A DNA stretch of 64,000 nucleotides from Membranipora membranacea (Eukaryota; Bryozoa; Gymnolaemata; Cheilostomatida; Membraniporidae). The stretch is taken from the NCBI GenBank assembly GCA_914767715.1, contig OU612067.1, positions 7,070,001-7,134,000 on the forward strand. The letters are read 5' to 3'. Positions 11,271 through 23,107 of this stretch are shown here, in pieces. The number at the start of each line of letters is the position of its first letter. Positions within the stretch are counted from its first letter, which is position 1. The position numbers and the translations under genes were made by a program. The notes below the pieces were generated by a model. That model saw only the letters and a program-made list of their open reading frames with translations, had not been told where the DNA came from and ran no database searches.

Positions 11271-13517
11271 TTAACCATGCACTGCGACACTGATGTATAA
11301 CAACATCTTCATCAATCTAAACTCAAGATCGTCGCCACAAGCACACCTCCATGCTTGAATTGATATGAAGGCAATACAGAGGTAATATGTATATTTGTCA
11401 ATTTGATACCAACACAATATCCTTGCCTATCCCTGTGATAACAATTTTAAGTTGTTAACTTACGCGAGTCATTGCAAATCACCTCCACTGGTTTAGCTTT
11501 GTTGGGCCACTTCACACATCTCCCGCTGTCGTTATCAATTGCGTAACTCATGCGCTAAAACAAACATCATACATATCTGTAACAGCCATCACATGTCATG
11601 TATCAGGTCATGACAGTGATAGTTCTGGCTGTCACTGGAAATGCCATAATAATAAACATTTCTTATTCACTTACTGTGGCAGAAATAATAACCTTTTAAT
11701 AGACATTTATAACAATAATAATGTCCAACTTCAGGGCTGTGTCCTGGTGTGTGGTGTCACGCTTTGCCGTCTTGATGAGTGTGAGCTAGTTTAAGTGCTC
11801 AAACGGTGCAAGATGCTGGTAGAGGCATTTCATTATTAACCACTCTCTCCCCTCTTGTAATGTCAAAGACCGATCCGAATATCAACATATCATATACCGT
11901 TGGAAAGCTGCCGAGCTACTGAAAATGAATGCCTGAACAAAACCTTGATTCAATGACGTTGCGTCATTTTAGGGAGGAAATGAGGCAGAAAACGCTGTTT
12001 TTGTCACAGCAGATGGTGGAGTCAAATTAATTGCAAGAAATTTCAAAACAGGTGGAATGTATACTTAGAAACTGAGTTCATAGTAAAATTTGATTTTCTT
12101 TGATATATGACTAGTCTAAACTGACTTTTTACGTCACGCCATACAACGCATTTTTTTTTGTGAAGCCGTGAAAATATGTGAAATTTCAATCATTAATTCA
12201 GAACAGATCATAGGCTCGAAACAAAATTAATTATGATTTTCCCTTAGAGTACACTTCAAATGTCATACATATTGACTTTCAACAATAGCTTGCATATTGC
12301 GAAAACGGTACACTCTCGAATACACCTGATATTTTTCGCAACTTTTGCATAATGTCAAATGTGCTGTCCAAATGACCATTATTGTGGCCAAACAATGTCT
12401 TTTTGAAAGTTCTCACATACGAAGCCGCTTTTATTACCCATGGTGCACGCAGGAAATGCCAACAGATTTTTTCACTGCATCTTCGTTTTTCTTGAATTTA
12501 GCGCAAAAGAATGGCCAAAAACACCTCAAAAGTCCAAAAAAATAGCTGTTTTTTGGCATTCTTTTGCGTTAAATTCAAGAAAAACGAAGATGCAGGGAAA
12601 AAATCTTTTTGATATTCGGATCGGTCTTTGACATTACCTTAAGTGCTCAAACAGTGCAATATGCTGGTAGAGGCATTTCTTTATCAACCACCTTGATAAT
12701 GATATGCCTCTACCAGCATCTTGCACAGTTTGAGCACTTAAACTAACTGTGAGCCAATTAATTATCATCATACCTAGTTTTTGCAATTTAACTGATATCA
12801 TATGATATCCTATTTTCACATCCTTTTGGTAATACTATATAAGAGATAGTTTTTACTCAGTGTAGTGTGTGTTGTTTGAGAGAGCAATAAAGATGCTGGT
12901 GTGCAATTAAAAGCCTCGTCAATTCGCCCTAGTAACCACTCAGTGTGCGGCATAGCGGTTTAGTGCCATCACATATCCATAAGTTCGACTTCCCTGTAGT
13001 AAGGGCGTGGATACACAGAGGGTTAGTAGCAAGCTTTTGGAGGTATCGTAATCATGAATCAGGATCAAAATATTGTAGAGCATTGTATCGAGGTAGCTTT
13101 GGCAAGCTGTCGTTTTCATACTCCCCCCCCCCCCACCCATGCACTCTAGACAGCCTGCCTGCCCAGGTCAGCACATATGGATGCAATGCAAGGTGGATAA
13201 ACACAACACACAGTGGTGCGAAGGAGCTGAAACTGTTCTTGTATACTTACTGTATTGTCATCTAAAATGTATGTTTGATTGACAGAAAACCCTTCTCCCT
13301 TTACAGCCCGGATGAACACTTGCTTCTTGTGCTCTACGTCATAATATGCAGTCCCCATAACACTGATCAGAGAACTCTCTCCTCGTTGTGTCTGCTCTCC
13401 GACTTGACCTATGAAATCACTTTTGTAAACTGATGGTACACATTTGCGCTCGTTTGCGTATGGCAGTGCATGCGCTACAGCCATCAAGGCGAGGGTTACT
13501 ACAACCTTTGCCTCCAT
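10178..13517 (-). CDS. Ependymin-related secreted protein, copy 1 (199 aa)
   Basis: Secreted glycoprotein of the ependymin-related family, thought to bind Ca2+ and matrix or hydrophobic ligands outside the cell. Exons on the minus strand: 13517-13251, 11554-11464, 11212-11063 and 10269-10178 (stop TAA); 600 nt, phases 0, 1, 1. The start MEAKVVVTLALMAVAHALP is a clear signal peptide. The mature chain has RKCVPS, the sequon NQT, then GRCVKWP, VICNDS, the GCFML segment, and a C-terminal VWKIPDSC. That spread of cysteines and the about 200-residue length suit the family. Intron 1 (13250-11555) is swollen by nested mobile elements. A TATA-like box lies at 13582-13590. The family call is from pattern and size; alternatives are other small lipocalin-like secreted proteins. 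Confidence 0.8.
11786..12746. mobile_element. Composite CTAG-ended inverted-repeat element with an internal insertion
   Basis: Ends are CTAGTTTAAGTGCTCAAAC and its inverse (GTTTGAGCACTTAAACTA). The flanks GTGTGAG and CTGTGAG look like a target duplication with one mismatch. The right part (about 12638-12746) is a nearly complete palindrome built on AGATGCTGGTAGAGGCAT. The left part is a second partial copy of the same sequence. Between them sits another element (11857-12637). The whole lies in intron 1 of ependymin-related copy 1 and is missing from copy 2. Confidence 0.75.
11857..12637. mobile_element. Internal inverted-repeat transposon, 781 bp, non-coding
   Basis: Perfect 29-bp terminal inverted repeats (starting GTAATGTCAAAGACCGATCC) flanked by CTT on both sides, a possible 3-bp target duplication. 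A long internal hairpin centred near 12535 pairs GCATCTTCGTTTTTCTTGAA with its inverse. No transposase frame is visible, so it is a non-autonomous element. Confidence 0.75.
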
Positions 13518-13581
13518 TTCGTTTCAGCAGAAATGCTTTTTGCTTGCACAGGAATGAGTGATGACAAGTTGGTCTTATGGT

Positions 13582-13590
13582 CTTTTATAT
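13582..13590 (-). promoter_or_regulatory. TATA-like box of ependymin-related copy 1
   Basis: Reads ATATAAAAG on the minus strand, 65-73 bases upstream of the ATG at 13517, a suitable position for a core promoter with a short 5' UTR. Confidence 0.5.
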
Positions 13591-15057
13591 GCGTGGCTGA
13601 GCTCATGATTTATAATCTGCACAGGAGATCACTTTATTGCATGCTTAGAAATAGACCAAAGAGAGCGGGCTACCCTTGTATACCCCTAAAGAGCATGATG
13701 TTTTCTTTATAGAAATGGTACCGCAGGCTAAAGATGTGTTAAGGAAGTCAATAAAAGTGGCATTCTGCGCATGCTCAGCCCGGTCAGATCACGAGAAACG
13801 AGAGTCAGTATGTAAGAGTGGTTCCACAAAGTGTGCTAACATGACACACGGCTCAAGCAGAGCAGCTTATTGTGATGTTGAGTCGTTGACTCATGATTGT
13901 GCAATCTGAGTTCCAGTCTGGAGGTTGTAATTCCCAGAAGCTAAACGTGTAGGTAGACATCCTCCCAAGATATAAAACAATTGAGGCACACATCTACTTT
14001 CCTCCCCAGTTGACAGGCAAACACAGTTGACATACCAAGAGAACAACAAATTGAGATCTAACCAAATAAACTGTGAACTGTGTATAACATTCTATCATAT
14101 ATTAGAAATAATGGGTCGATGATCTAAGTCCCTCAAGTTATAAATATAATAATACTATGTACGCCAGAGGACCTAAGGTTTGTGTTTGCATTAGCGAGAG
14201 ATAAAATTAACTTATACGCATTTGGAGAGTTTTCTGCCACTATCATTTTTCTATAAACATTCGTATAGGCCAACCATGATCAGTACTGTAAAACTATAAA
14301 AATAGGCTGTAAAATGTTTGAATTATCGCTATTTATTTGAATAAGGAAGGTTTGATTAATTACTGCATAAGGCAGCCTGTAAAGATGAGGTCTGAGCCCC
14401 CTCCCCCAACTGGGAAAAATGAGTAGAACTCAAATTAACCATGGTGCATAAGTTTTCTAGCTCTGAACAGCATTCTCCCTGCCCTGAATGACAACCATTA
14501 GGGTTATGATCATACAAATTACAAACAATATTTATAATATTGCTTTTCACAGCAATGTTTATGCTTTTCACAGCCAATGGTATAGGCTAATAGAGATTTT
14601 TAACGCAATGCATCTTCCTTCAGATATGTTAGCTTCAAGTCTCACATGATGCATAATCACGCTTACAACATCCACTTGCGGTTAGCCCACCGAAAACGAT
14701 AGTTTGAGGCGGTATTATGTCAATGCCCATGAAGCAGTTCTCATAGGGGACTTCTGACAACTTATGTGGCAGCTGAGCCCTATTTTTGCACACAATAAAC
14801 ACCTACAGTTTTGCCCATCCATCCTCAATTATTGTCAAGATAACTAGATTCATACCTGATCTTCTCTTTGGGAGTAGTATGAAAAACAGCAGGTGATGCT
14901 ATGACATAGAAAACTTGCAACAGCCAGCACAGGTTTTTTGGCATTTTCTAGCCATTTTTATTCAATCCCAAAGACATAGTTTTGTCTATGTCTATGAGAT
15001 TGCATAAAAATGTTTTGTCTATGTGCAATCCTCAATCACTCATCAGTGCAATTTAAT

Positions 15058-15330
15058 AAAGCCTAAGTGCCTGGGCAAAATGTGTAAAACCTGCTTGAAT
15101 AGAAATATCAATGGTTAAAATTTGCTCAAATAGAAATTTCTATGGTTCAAAGGCTAATATCTAAAAGAACAGTCATACCTGAGCCAAAGATTATAAATAC
15201 TAGTCATTGCCTGAGCAAATCATTTAAGCCTTAGTGCCTGGGCAAAGCGTTTAAAATCTGCTTTAATAGTATTATCAATGGTTCAAAGCCATCTGCTTTG
15301 ATAGAAATTTCCAAGGTTCAAAGGCACTAA
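15058..15330. repeat. Pair of diverged direct repeats
   Basis: The string AAGCCTTAGTGCCTGGGCAA and about 80 following bases (with CAATGGTTCAAA) occur at 15058-15155 and, diverged, at 15226-15330. Function unknown. Confidence 0.5.
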
Positions 15331-15916
15331 AGGGGGCAGATATACCCATCGTTAAACTCTGTGCTCCTAGGAGTTATCTTATAAAATAATTGTCATGTAA
15401 TCTGCTTTACACTTCTCCCATGTGAGTTTAAAAACAGCAGCTATTGCTATGATTTCTTAATTATTTTCATTCATTCATGCAAACTTGTCACAGATTATAC
15501 TATTATTCAGTTCTCTTATAGTAGCTGACCATGTACGGCCTGTCATTATCTTTGTCATTTAATTTGCTTTTTCACATAAGTTCAGATAGCGGCAATTGCA
15601 ATCTCCTTATTATGTTAATTTTTTATCTAGACCAAATCGCCTGTATAATTTGTTGTGTCGTTGTATTTGTGACGGGTAACACCAATCATAGATATTCCTA
15701 TTCGTTAAAAGCTTGCCACAGTTCTTTTTTTACCAGGCAGCATATATCATGACATGAGATGAATTATGTCTCAGTAACAATTACCTAATGGTCTGCAAAA
15801 AAAGCTGTGGGTATAATTCTCAAACATAGTTGTGTTTGTGAGATATTGTCGGATTTTAGAATTTTACACCGCTAATTCCTATTGGGTAGAAGTAAAAGTC
15901 CTGCATACCTCTAGAT

Positions 15917-16543
15917 CAGCTGTCGGCAACCTGCGGCCGTTTTTCCAGTGCGGCCTAATGAACAATATTTTGCGGGCTGATTGTGGCCTTATGCCTGAAA
16001 AAAATATATTACACATTAATTTCGATTCCCATCTCGCATTTTGTAATCTTGATATTCAAGTATGTAGGCACAATATATTTCAAAATAGTGGCCATTCAGC
16101 ATTAAGCTTCCAAAGCCGTTTCTAGACGTAATCATCTTAACTGTATTGGTGTTAACTCCTTTTTCAAGTGCTTTATCTTCAAAATAACCCAGAAAGGCGA
16201 CCTTTGGAAATTCGAATAAAAATTTTCGTTAATATCATAGTAATTAATTTTTTTTAGCAAATCTGTCACCTTGAACAAGAAATGCAGATGAGTATTAACA
16301 AGTTTTCATGTTACAAATGCTCCTGCTTTATCGCTGAAATGTTCCAGATTGCATCTAATTTTACAAGCCTTCGCAAAAAACTTCCCCATTGCGGAGGGGT
16401 GCCAGCACCCCTCCCACAGCCACCCTGCCCTTTTCCAGTTGTTACTCCGGTTCCGATTTTACACCTTAAAGATATGTTGCGCCCTATTGTGTTGAGCCTG
16501 TGTAAAATGTGGACTTTTTTTAGAAAAAGGTTGCCCACCCATG
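15917..16543. mobile_element. Non-autonomous hAT-type element A (627 bp)
   Basis: Begins CAGCTGTCGGCAACCTGCGG and ends GGTTGCCCACCCATG. The 8-bp string CTCTAGAT lies immediately on both sides (15909-15916 and 16544-16551). An 8-bp TSD with TCTAGA core and CAG.GG..GGCAAC ends are typical of hAT elements of the Charlie type (known from the superfamily). No transposase frame remains. Confidence 0.8.
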
Positions 16544-16551
16544 CTCTAGAT

Positions 16552-18186
16552 CATGGGTGGGCAACCTTTTCTTGAAAAAGGCCACATTTTATGCAGGCTC
16601 AACTCAAAAGGCCGCAACATGTCTTTCAGGGATAAAATAGGAACTGGAGTAACAATTCTGACACTTCCTCTTTTGTAAGAACTAAAAAGGATTTATTTGT
16701 AAAAACTGCAGTATGCTGCAAGAACCATCAACTCAGCAGAAATACTGGTTTATCTAATCTTCTGGAGTTATGTGACGTCATTCTACCTCATGATTTGATT
16801 GTGTACATGTCTGTATCCCTATGTTTCATGTGCATGGCAAAGGGCAGGTTGGGTGTGGTATGGCTGCTGTAGTGCCCTCCCAGGGGTTAAAGTGAAGTTA
16901 AAGATCATCCTGGGACAGTCGTAATAGGGCACAAAATATTTTGAATATTTTTCGCGCCATGTCATAATTTTCACGTTATAGTGCCTGCCTGCCCGCCCGC
17001 CCGCCCGCCCAACTGCGAAAGAGACCAATTTTTGAACAAGTTCAGTATTTCCGGTCCAAATTGGAGTGACATATTTTTCCGGTAAACGATAAAAACAGAT
17101 TTATATGTCATGATTTTTGTTGCGCTGTAATGACCTCCCTCAAAGGAAAACTCCCTTCAAATGACTGTCTAAAGCAAGGCAACTTTGGACATGAAAGCCT
17201 GCACGCTGAAGGAGAGCTAGCATGGCAGCCTTTTCGCATAAAAGGGCCTTTCTTGTTCACGCTAATGTGCGGGTCATAGTTATCTTTTACATTTTATGTC
17301 AGCAGTGAATGTAATAGAAATTGCTTGTCAACCTGTTTTAGTATATTCATAGGAAGAATTATCAACATTATTATATCAGATCCTTTCTAGATGACATTGA
17401 ACATAGAGAGGCCTAAGTATACTTTTACACCCTCTATGAAAGTAGGTGATAATAAACAGATGTCTGTTATTTTTACAGGCTTATTTCCACAATTAGGTCT
17501 CAAAACATTGCCAACAAGGCCTCAGATAAATGCAGCCAAAAAACAAGGCTATTTTGGTAATAACCTCATTAAATGAAAGTGGCTTCAGTTCCTCATATGT
17601 GGGCTTTTTATTGGTATTATATTTATCTTGATGGCATATTAAGTAGGAGATTGGCTTGACACATCTCATAAAATACTATTATAACTAATATTGATTAGCG
17701 TCTCAACAAAAATATGTGTGATTTGTTGCAAATGGTTGAGAAATGAAAGGTAGTATGGAATATGCAGAAGCACTTGTAACGAAGAGACTTTGTGATACAA
17801 ATCTGCCTTTCGTCCAAAATGACGGTCTTGCAAAAAAATAATTGTCATTATTATGCTAGAAAACTTTGTAATTTTATCATCAAAAGGTCACTGTTTTGTG
17901 TTATTTCGAAAGAAAATCAACTTTAAAAAATCGTTGGCACCAGTACAATTATGACGATTTTGTGTGGAGTGGCTGGGGAAGCCTAGCTACATGCATAATA
18001 AAGGATGGCCACTATTTTGAAATACCTTGTGCTTACATAGTGCTATTCTTATTTGGTTCTCCACGTTATGAGAGGAGAATTAAAATTAATGTGTAATACA
18101 TTTTAAGGGCATAAGGCCACAATTAGGCCGCAAAAGATTGTTCATTAGGCCGCACTGGCCAAAAGGCCGCAGGTTGCCCACAGCTG
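16552..18186. mobile_element. Non-autonomous hAT-type element B (1635 bp), inverted relative to A
   Basis: Begins CATGGGTGGGCAACC and ends GGTTGCCCACAGCTG, flanked by the same CTCTAGAT (16544-16551 and 18187-18194). Its 3' end is the inverse of element A's 5' end for well over 100 bases, and its 5' end is the inverse of A's 3' end. The two are therefore copies of one family in opposite orientation sharing the middle target copy. No transposase frame is visible. Confidence 0.75.
16981..17010. repeat. GCCC simple repeat
   Basis: GCCTGCCTGCCCGCCCGCCC-type run inside hAT element B. Confidence 0.8.
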
Positions 18187-18438
18187 CTCTAGATCAAAAT
18201 TGATCCATTTGCCTAAATTCGGAGTTGTTTTTCCTCCAATGGACAGGGGAGCAACTCCGAATACAGACAAATGAATCGTATATATGTTCACTCTGACCAG
18301 TGAACCAAGCTATGATCTGTCCAACTGAGCGGAATAGTTTTGCTCCTTTTCGGTGATCTCCGATCTAATCAGTTTTAGTAATATTCTAGTTTATCAGTGA
18401 TCTCAATACCTAGTCAAGATCACAAGGTTTGGTATGAC

Positions 18439-18535
18439 CTAGTCTAAGTGCTCAGACCCCAAGGCGCAGGGAGTTACTTGCGCATGCTATCAAACCCAGT
18501 TTGATAGCATGCGCAAGTAACTCCCTGCGCCTTGG
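18439..18535. mobile_element. CTAG-ended palindromic mini-transposon, right end lost
   Basis: Starts CTAGTCTAAGTGCTCAGACC and then forms perfect 37-bp inverted arms (18459-18495 and 18499-18535) around a 3-base loop. The expected right terminus is missing: the right arm joins directly to duplicated sequence that in the other copy lies near 25880. Confidence 0.75.
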
Positions 18536-18539
18536 AATA

Positions 18540-19065
18540 TAAACAAAAATATAAATTCACATACATTGAGTGTAATACAATGTAACATAACCTTAATGGT
18601 TATGGAGAAGTTGTTGATTTTCAAATTAACTCGGTTGGTGAGCTGCAGCTGTCATAACCGATTTAACAACAAAATATGAAGAGTAAAAAACATGAAAGGA
18701 TGATAGTGCACAATATGATGAGTCAATGGAGGATATTTACAATGAGATGTGATCATGAACACAAGGAGTAGGGGAGGATATTTATGTCGCGAACATAAGA
18801 CGGAAAATTTATGTAGTCAGTGGAGTGAGGTCGTATGTAGAATCCACAATTCCTACAACTTGCAAACAAAAAAAAGAGGCATTTTTAAATATTATGTGAA
18901 TGTCAAAAAGTTTCTGCATTGTCCACTCATTTATTACTACATTCACACATCCTTTAAAAAAGCTAAAAATAATCAGAGGAATAGCTAAAAGCGCCCAAGA
19001 TCAGCTCAATTTGGCAACTAAAATGAAGTTACAACTCAACTTACCAAAGCTTTGCTGTTGCTCGC
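18540..19065. repeat. Segmental duplication, copy 1 (upstream block)
   Basis: Matches 25870-26390 closely (shared AACATAAGACGGAAA and long AT-rich context). It marks the distal edge of the duplicated unit. No gene seen. Confidence 0.85.
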
Positions 19066-19078
19066 TTGCGCTTGCAGT

Positions 19079-21620
19079 GCTAACAGCACATATCAGTTTG
19101 TTGTGAGGCCCATATATTATTTATATATGGTATATCCCTGCCTCGTCCCTGATCGCTTATCTGTCTAATTCTTTTTTTTTCTATGTTCTTCATAATCTTC
19201 TGTACAACGAGCTACCCAGCTCCGTACAAGTTTGTAACCCTAACACACTTTTGCAAGTTATACCAGTTAGTCATTACATTCTACCAAGTTACATCTGTTG
19301 CAGTATATATAATAATGATGTATATAATTATAATGTTTGTTTCTAGTGTGTTTTTGGTGAACTTCATATTATGATTGATTTTTGTATTGGACTTGAATAA
19401 AACTTCTTTGGTGTCAGGAACTGGTCACATCTATACTCTATGCAATAAATTAAATGCTCATACATCATACACATACAGGGCAGTAGTTTAACAAAATGGT
19501 ATGTGAGGCAAAAGTTCGAGGTGAGTCCAAAGCATCAACACTAAGTTCCTTCCTGAACGATTTCAGGCATGTAAAACGTAAATGGAAGTCTCAAATGAGC
19601 TGATTCTGACATTGAATATTCAATTATAGCACTTTTAGTCCACTCTAAGGAAGCCAGAGCGTCCCCGCCTCTCCTAGAACTAAAGGCCTGACATAGGTCA
19701 TATATAACTGCCTTGAACCTTGACCTTTCAGAGGCTTGTATCGATCTTTCGATACATATAAATGTTTTGTTTTTTGACTTTAAACTAACAACTAGAAATA
19801 GCTGAAATAACTGATTTGTTTAGTTTCTGCGTTCTGGATTTTGTCCTCTGACACATATGTCTTTCGACCCGCCTTTAGTGCTGAAGAGTTGATAACTGGG
19901 TGAGATCGGTGAGAGGAGATATTATCCATAGCAGTTCTGGACAAGGTATAAATGAATTTTTTGATCAGACAAATCGTACTACTAACCACACCCTAAGGCT
20001 TAAGCTAGCAATATCGCAGTTTCTGATGGCATTATGAATACAAGACCATGATATGACATGCCAATTGTCTAACTGATTCCTTAGCCATTCATTTACTTAC
20101 GTCCCGCATCCATCCGCATGCTGTAGTGCTTGGAAACCCTAACATACAGCCCTGTGGGCTTCACTTATATATCTGACAGATCTGGTTATCTCAGCATAGA
20201 AGTGAACAGCAGTTTATACACGTAATATACACTTGGATTCAGTAATCACACCTGTTTTGTTTGCTTCGGTAAATTCCGTATTTATATTTCATAGTTGGAC
20301 TTGTAAAGGTTTGATCACTTTAAATTTCATGATTTTAAAGGAAAGACTAAACGTACTAACCAATAGGATTGGTGGAAAAATTTACAAAATAGGTGTTTGG
20401 AACATATCATGTGACCGATGTGTGCTGTTAGAAGTAAAGTTTAAAATCAAATGTCAAAAGCCAAATGAGTCTGCATTGAGAATCAGCTTGAGATTAAATA
20501 ATTGCTGTTGTATGTTGTCGTTGGATAATGTCAGCGTCGATTGTAGACCCATGAACGAGTTAGTTGTTACAGGAATCTGGTATTTTCCACACAGATGCTG
20601 GAATATCAGTTGTGCTCATGTTTCCAAACTGCATGGCTACCATCTGCTTAACTAGAAAGTTGAAATAGAATCACATTATTATAAATAAATCTTCCGACAT
20701 AAAGAAAAAAACAGTCATAATGCTATGGTATTGTGATCAGTAATTTCAAAACTTTGCCAACGTTTAGGCTCTGATACAAGCAAGAAAGTGGAGCTTATGC
20801 CAGATCATGATTCAGAGTTGTCCCCACACTACTGAGAGAAGTTTTCAGTAGAGGGGGCAACTCTAAATCGAGGCAAACCCGATCAAACTTTATCACTGCT
20901 TAGCTTGGAACCCTCCCTGTTGGAACTCACAGGAGGACCAACTTGGTCATACTCTCATTGATGTTGTTGACAGTAGGTATTGAATGATCATCTATGACAG
21001 GCAGCGATAAATTTATTTTTAAAGAAATGAGTTAATAAATAAAACCGATGTGAATAACAGCAGAAGATAATTTTATGCCAATCGAAGATGAGATCGGTTC
21101 GGTCATCTCATCCCTGACTCGGTGAGAGCGATGAATATATCACGCGAGTGGAGCTTTCTCAAGCGATTAAACTACTGTTTGAAATATGAAATACCGAATG
21201 TCATGGGAGTCTTAAATTCTGCAAGCACACACGAGAGCTTGATCCAATTAGCCCTCATTCGTGCCATTCCAATTCTACTGGTGAGCTGTTGGGCTCTTGG
21301 CGGCTGTAAATGCCACATGCAGGCAAATTGATTCGTATTTGATCTACACCAAAGAATGCTGAGAATTTCATTCTGCATAGCCATGTGTCTTTTTTTGTTC
21401 TATCTGCCATACTGTACCATGGGGATTCACATGTACTTACTTCCAGAGATTGTCTGAACGACAACTGCGTTGAGTAATGTGAAGGATTCTCTCTCAAAGG
21501 TAGCAGTCATCATACCAATGTCTATATCATAATTATATGTGTCTAACATGAAGCCTCCCACTCTCAAACTACCCACTAGAACAAGGTCAGCTAAAATGAA
21601 GAATAAAATATAATACATAT
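19079..21620. repeat. Segmental duplication, copy 2 (3' block)
   Basis: Counterpart of 8682-11270. It carries an orphan copy of the membrane-protein 3' UTR including AATAAA at 19396, and exons 4 and 3 of the second ependymin-related gene. The join to non-matching sequence is near 19065-19080. Confidence 0.9.
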
Positions 21621-23007
21621 TAATAGACAGTTTTCTGAGCTCTTATTTATGCCTCAATTCGGAGTTGTCCTCTCTCCAGTTTGGTACTTTTAACCCACGC
21701 CGCATAGGAAAAACCTGCTGAAAGAGGGTTATCTTGAAAACCACTTACGTTAGGATAAAAATGATTTTTGATTCAGAGTCTGCACCATTGAAAACCCTGG
21801 GGACAAGGTTTCCAAATCATTGGAGGCTTGAATGTTGATAAATCTTAATTTTAGTGACGAGACTCGTGAAAGATTCTGCCAAATTGTCCGCAAAACTGGC
21901 ACAAGATGCTATAATTGACTATCCAAATACTAAAATTATTTCCCAAACTATGTCCATGTGAGTTTTCAATGTTGCAGATTCTGAATCAAAAATAATTTTT
22001 ATCCTATTATGAGCGGTTTTCAAGATAACCCTCTTTTCAGCACGTTTTTCCTAAGCGGCGTGGGTTAAAAGTACCAAACTGGAGAGAGGACAACTCCGAA
22101 TTGAGGCCTAAATCAGAGCTCAGAAAACTGTCTATTATGAAGATACGAGATGTGTATTAAATAATCTTAACCATGCACTACCACACTGCTGACAAACAAC
22201 ATCTTCATCATTATAATATCAAAATCGTCGCCACAAGCACTTGTCCTCACTCCTCCATGCTTGGATTGATATGAAGGCAATACAGTTAACAGGTATATTT
22301 GATACCAACACAATATCCTTGCCCTGTGATCACATTTTTAAGTTGTTAACTTACGCGAGTCATTGCAAATCACCTCCACTGGTTTAGCTTTGTTGGGCCA
22401 CTTCACACATTTGCCGCTTTCGTTATCAATAGAGTAACTCATGCGCTAAAACAAATATCATACATATCCATGAGTTTGACGTCCCTGTAATAGGTGTGAG
22501 GATACACAGAGGGTTACTAACTTACTAGCAAACTTTTGGAGGTATCAGGTATCAGGAATCATGAATCAAGATCAAAATATTGTAAAGCGTTGTATCAAGG
22601 AAGCCTTGGCAGGCTGCCGTTTTCATCCTCCCCCTTGCACTCCTGACAGCCTGCCCAGGCTAGCATCCATGGATAAACTGGATAAACACAACAAACAGAG
22701 GTGTAAAGTAAAGGAGCTGAAACTGTTCTTGTATACTTACTGTATTGTCATCTGTAATGTATGTTTGATTGAGTGAAAACCCTTCTCCCTTTACCATCTG
22801 GATGTTGACTTGTATCTTGTGCTCTACGTCATAATATGCAGTTCCCATAACACTGATCAGAGTACTCTCTCCTCGTTGTGTCTGCTCTCCGACTTGACCT
22901 ATGTAATCACTTTTGTAAAGTGATGGTACACATTTGCGCTCGCTTGCATATGGCAGTGAATGCACTACAGCCATCAAGGCGAGGGCTACTGCAAGCTTTG
23001 TCTCCAT
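20560..23007 (-). CDS. Ependymin-related secreted protein, copy 2 (199 aa)
   Basis: Tandem duplicate of the gene at 10178-13517 with the same four-exon structure: 23007-22741, 22445-22355, 21590-21441, 20651-20560. Every exon has the same length and phase as in copy 1, so the 199-residue frame is intact. Divergence is uneven: about 16 of 89 residues differ in exon 1 (signal peptide and N-terminal domain), 3 of 30 in exon 2, 4 of 50 in exon 3, and none in exon 4. One change replaces a cysteine in exon 3 (VGCFML in copy 1, VGGFML here). Intron 1 is only 295 bases, while intron 2 contains a 513-bp inverted-repeat element absent from copy 1. Expression may differ, since the promoters also differ. 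Confidence 0.8.
21623..22135. mobile_element. 513-bp foldback element in intron 2 of ependymin-related copy 2
   Basis: Long imperfect inverted repeats: ATAGACAGTTTTCTGAGCTC at the left and its inverse at the right, each arm about 170 bases, sharing GGTTATCTTGAAAACC and AACTCCGAATTGAGGC. Flanked by TA on both sides. The matching place in copy 1 (about 11240) is an empty site. Non-coding; a mariner-like target TA is an inference. Confidence 0.85.
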
Positions 23008-23098
23008 TTTGTTTTAGCAGCAATGCTGTTTGAGTAGTGATGCTGTTTGTGTAGTGATGCTTGCACAGGAATGAGTGATGACAAGTTGGTGTTATGAT

Positions 23099-23106
23099 CT
23101 TTATAT
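23099..23106 (-). promoter_or_regulatory. TATA-like box of ependymin-related copy 2
   Basis: Reads ATATAAAG on the minus strand, about 92 bases upstream of the ATG at 23007. The leader is longer than in copy 1 because of a short duplicated string (GTAGTGATGCT) at about 23033-23060. Confidence 0.5.
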
Positions 23107-23107
23107 G

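Noticed and set aside
15531-15752. 73-aa plus-strand frame with a hydrophobic stretch
   Set aside because: No splice partners, no similarity, and its composition matches AT-rich random sequence.
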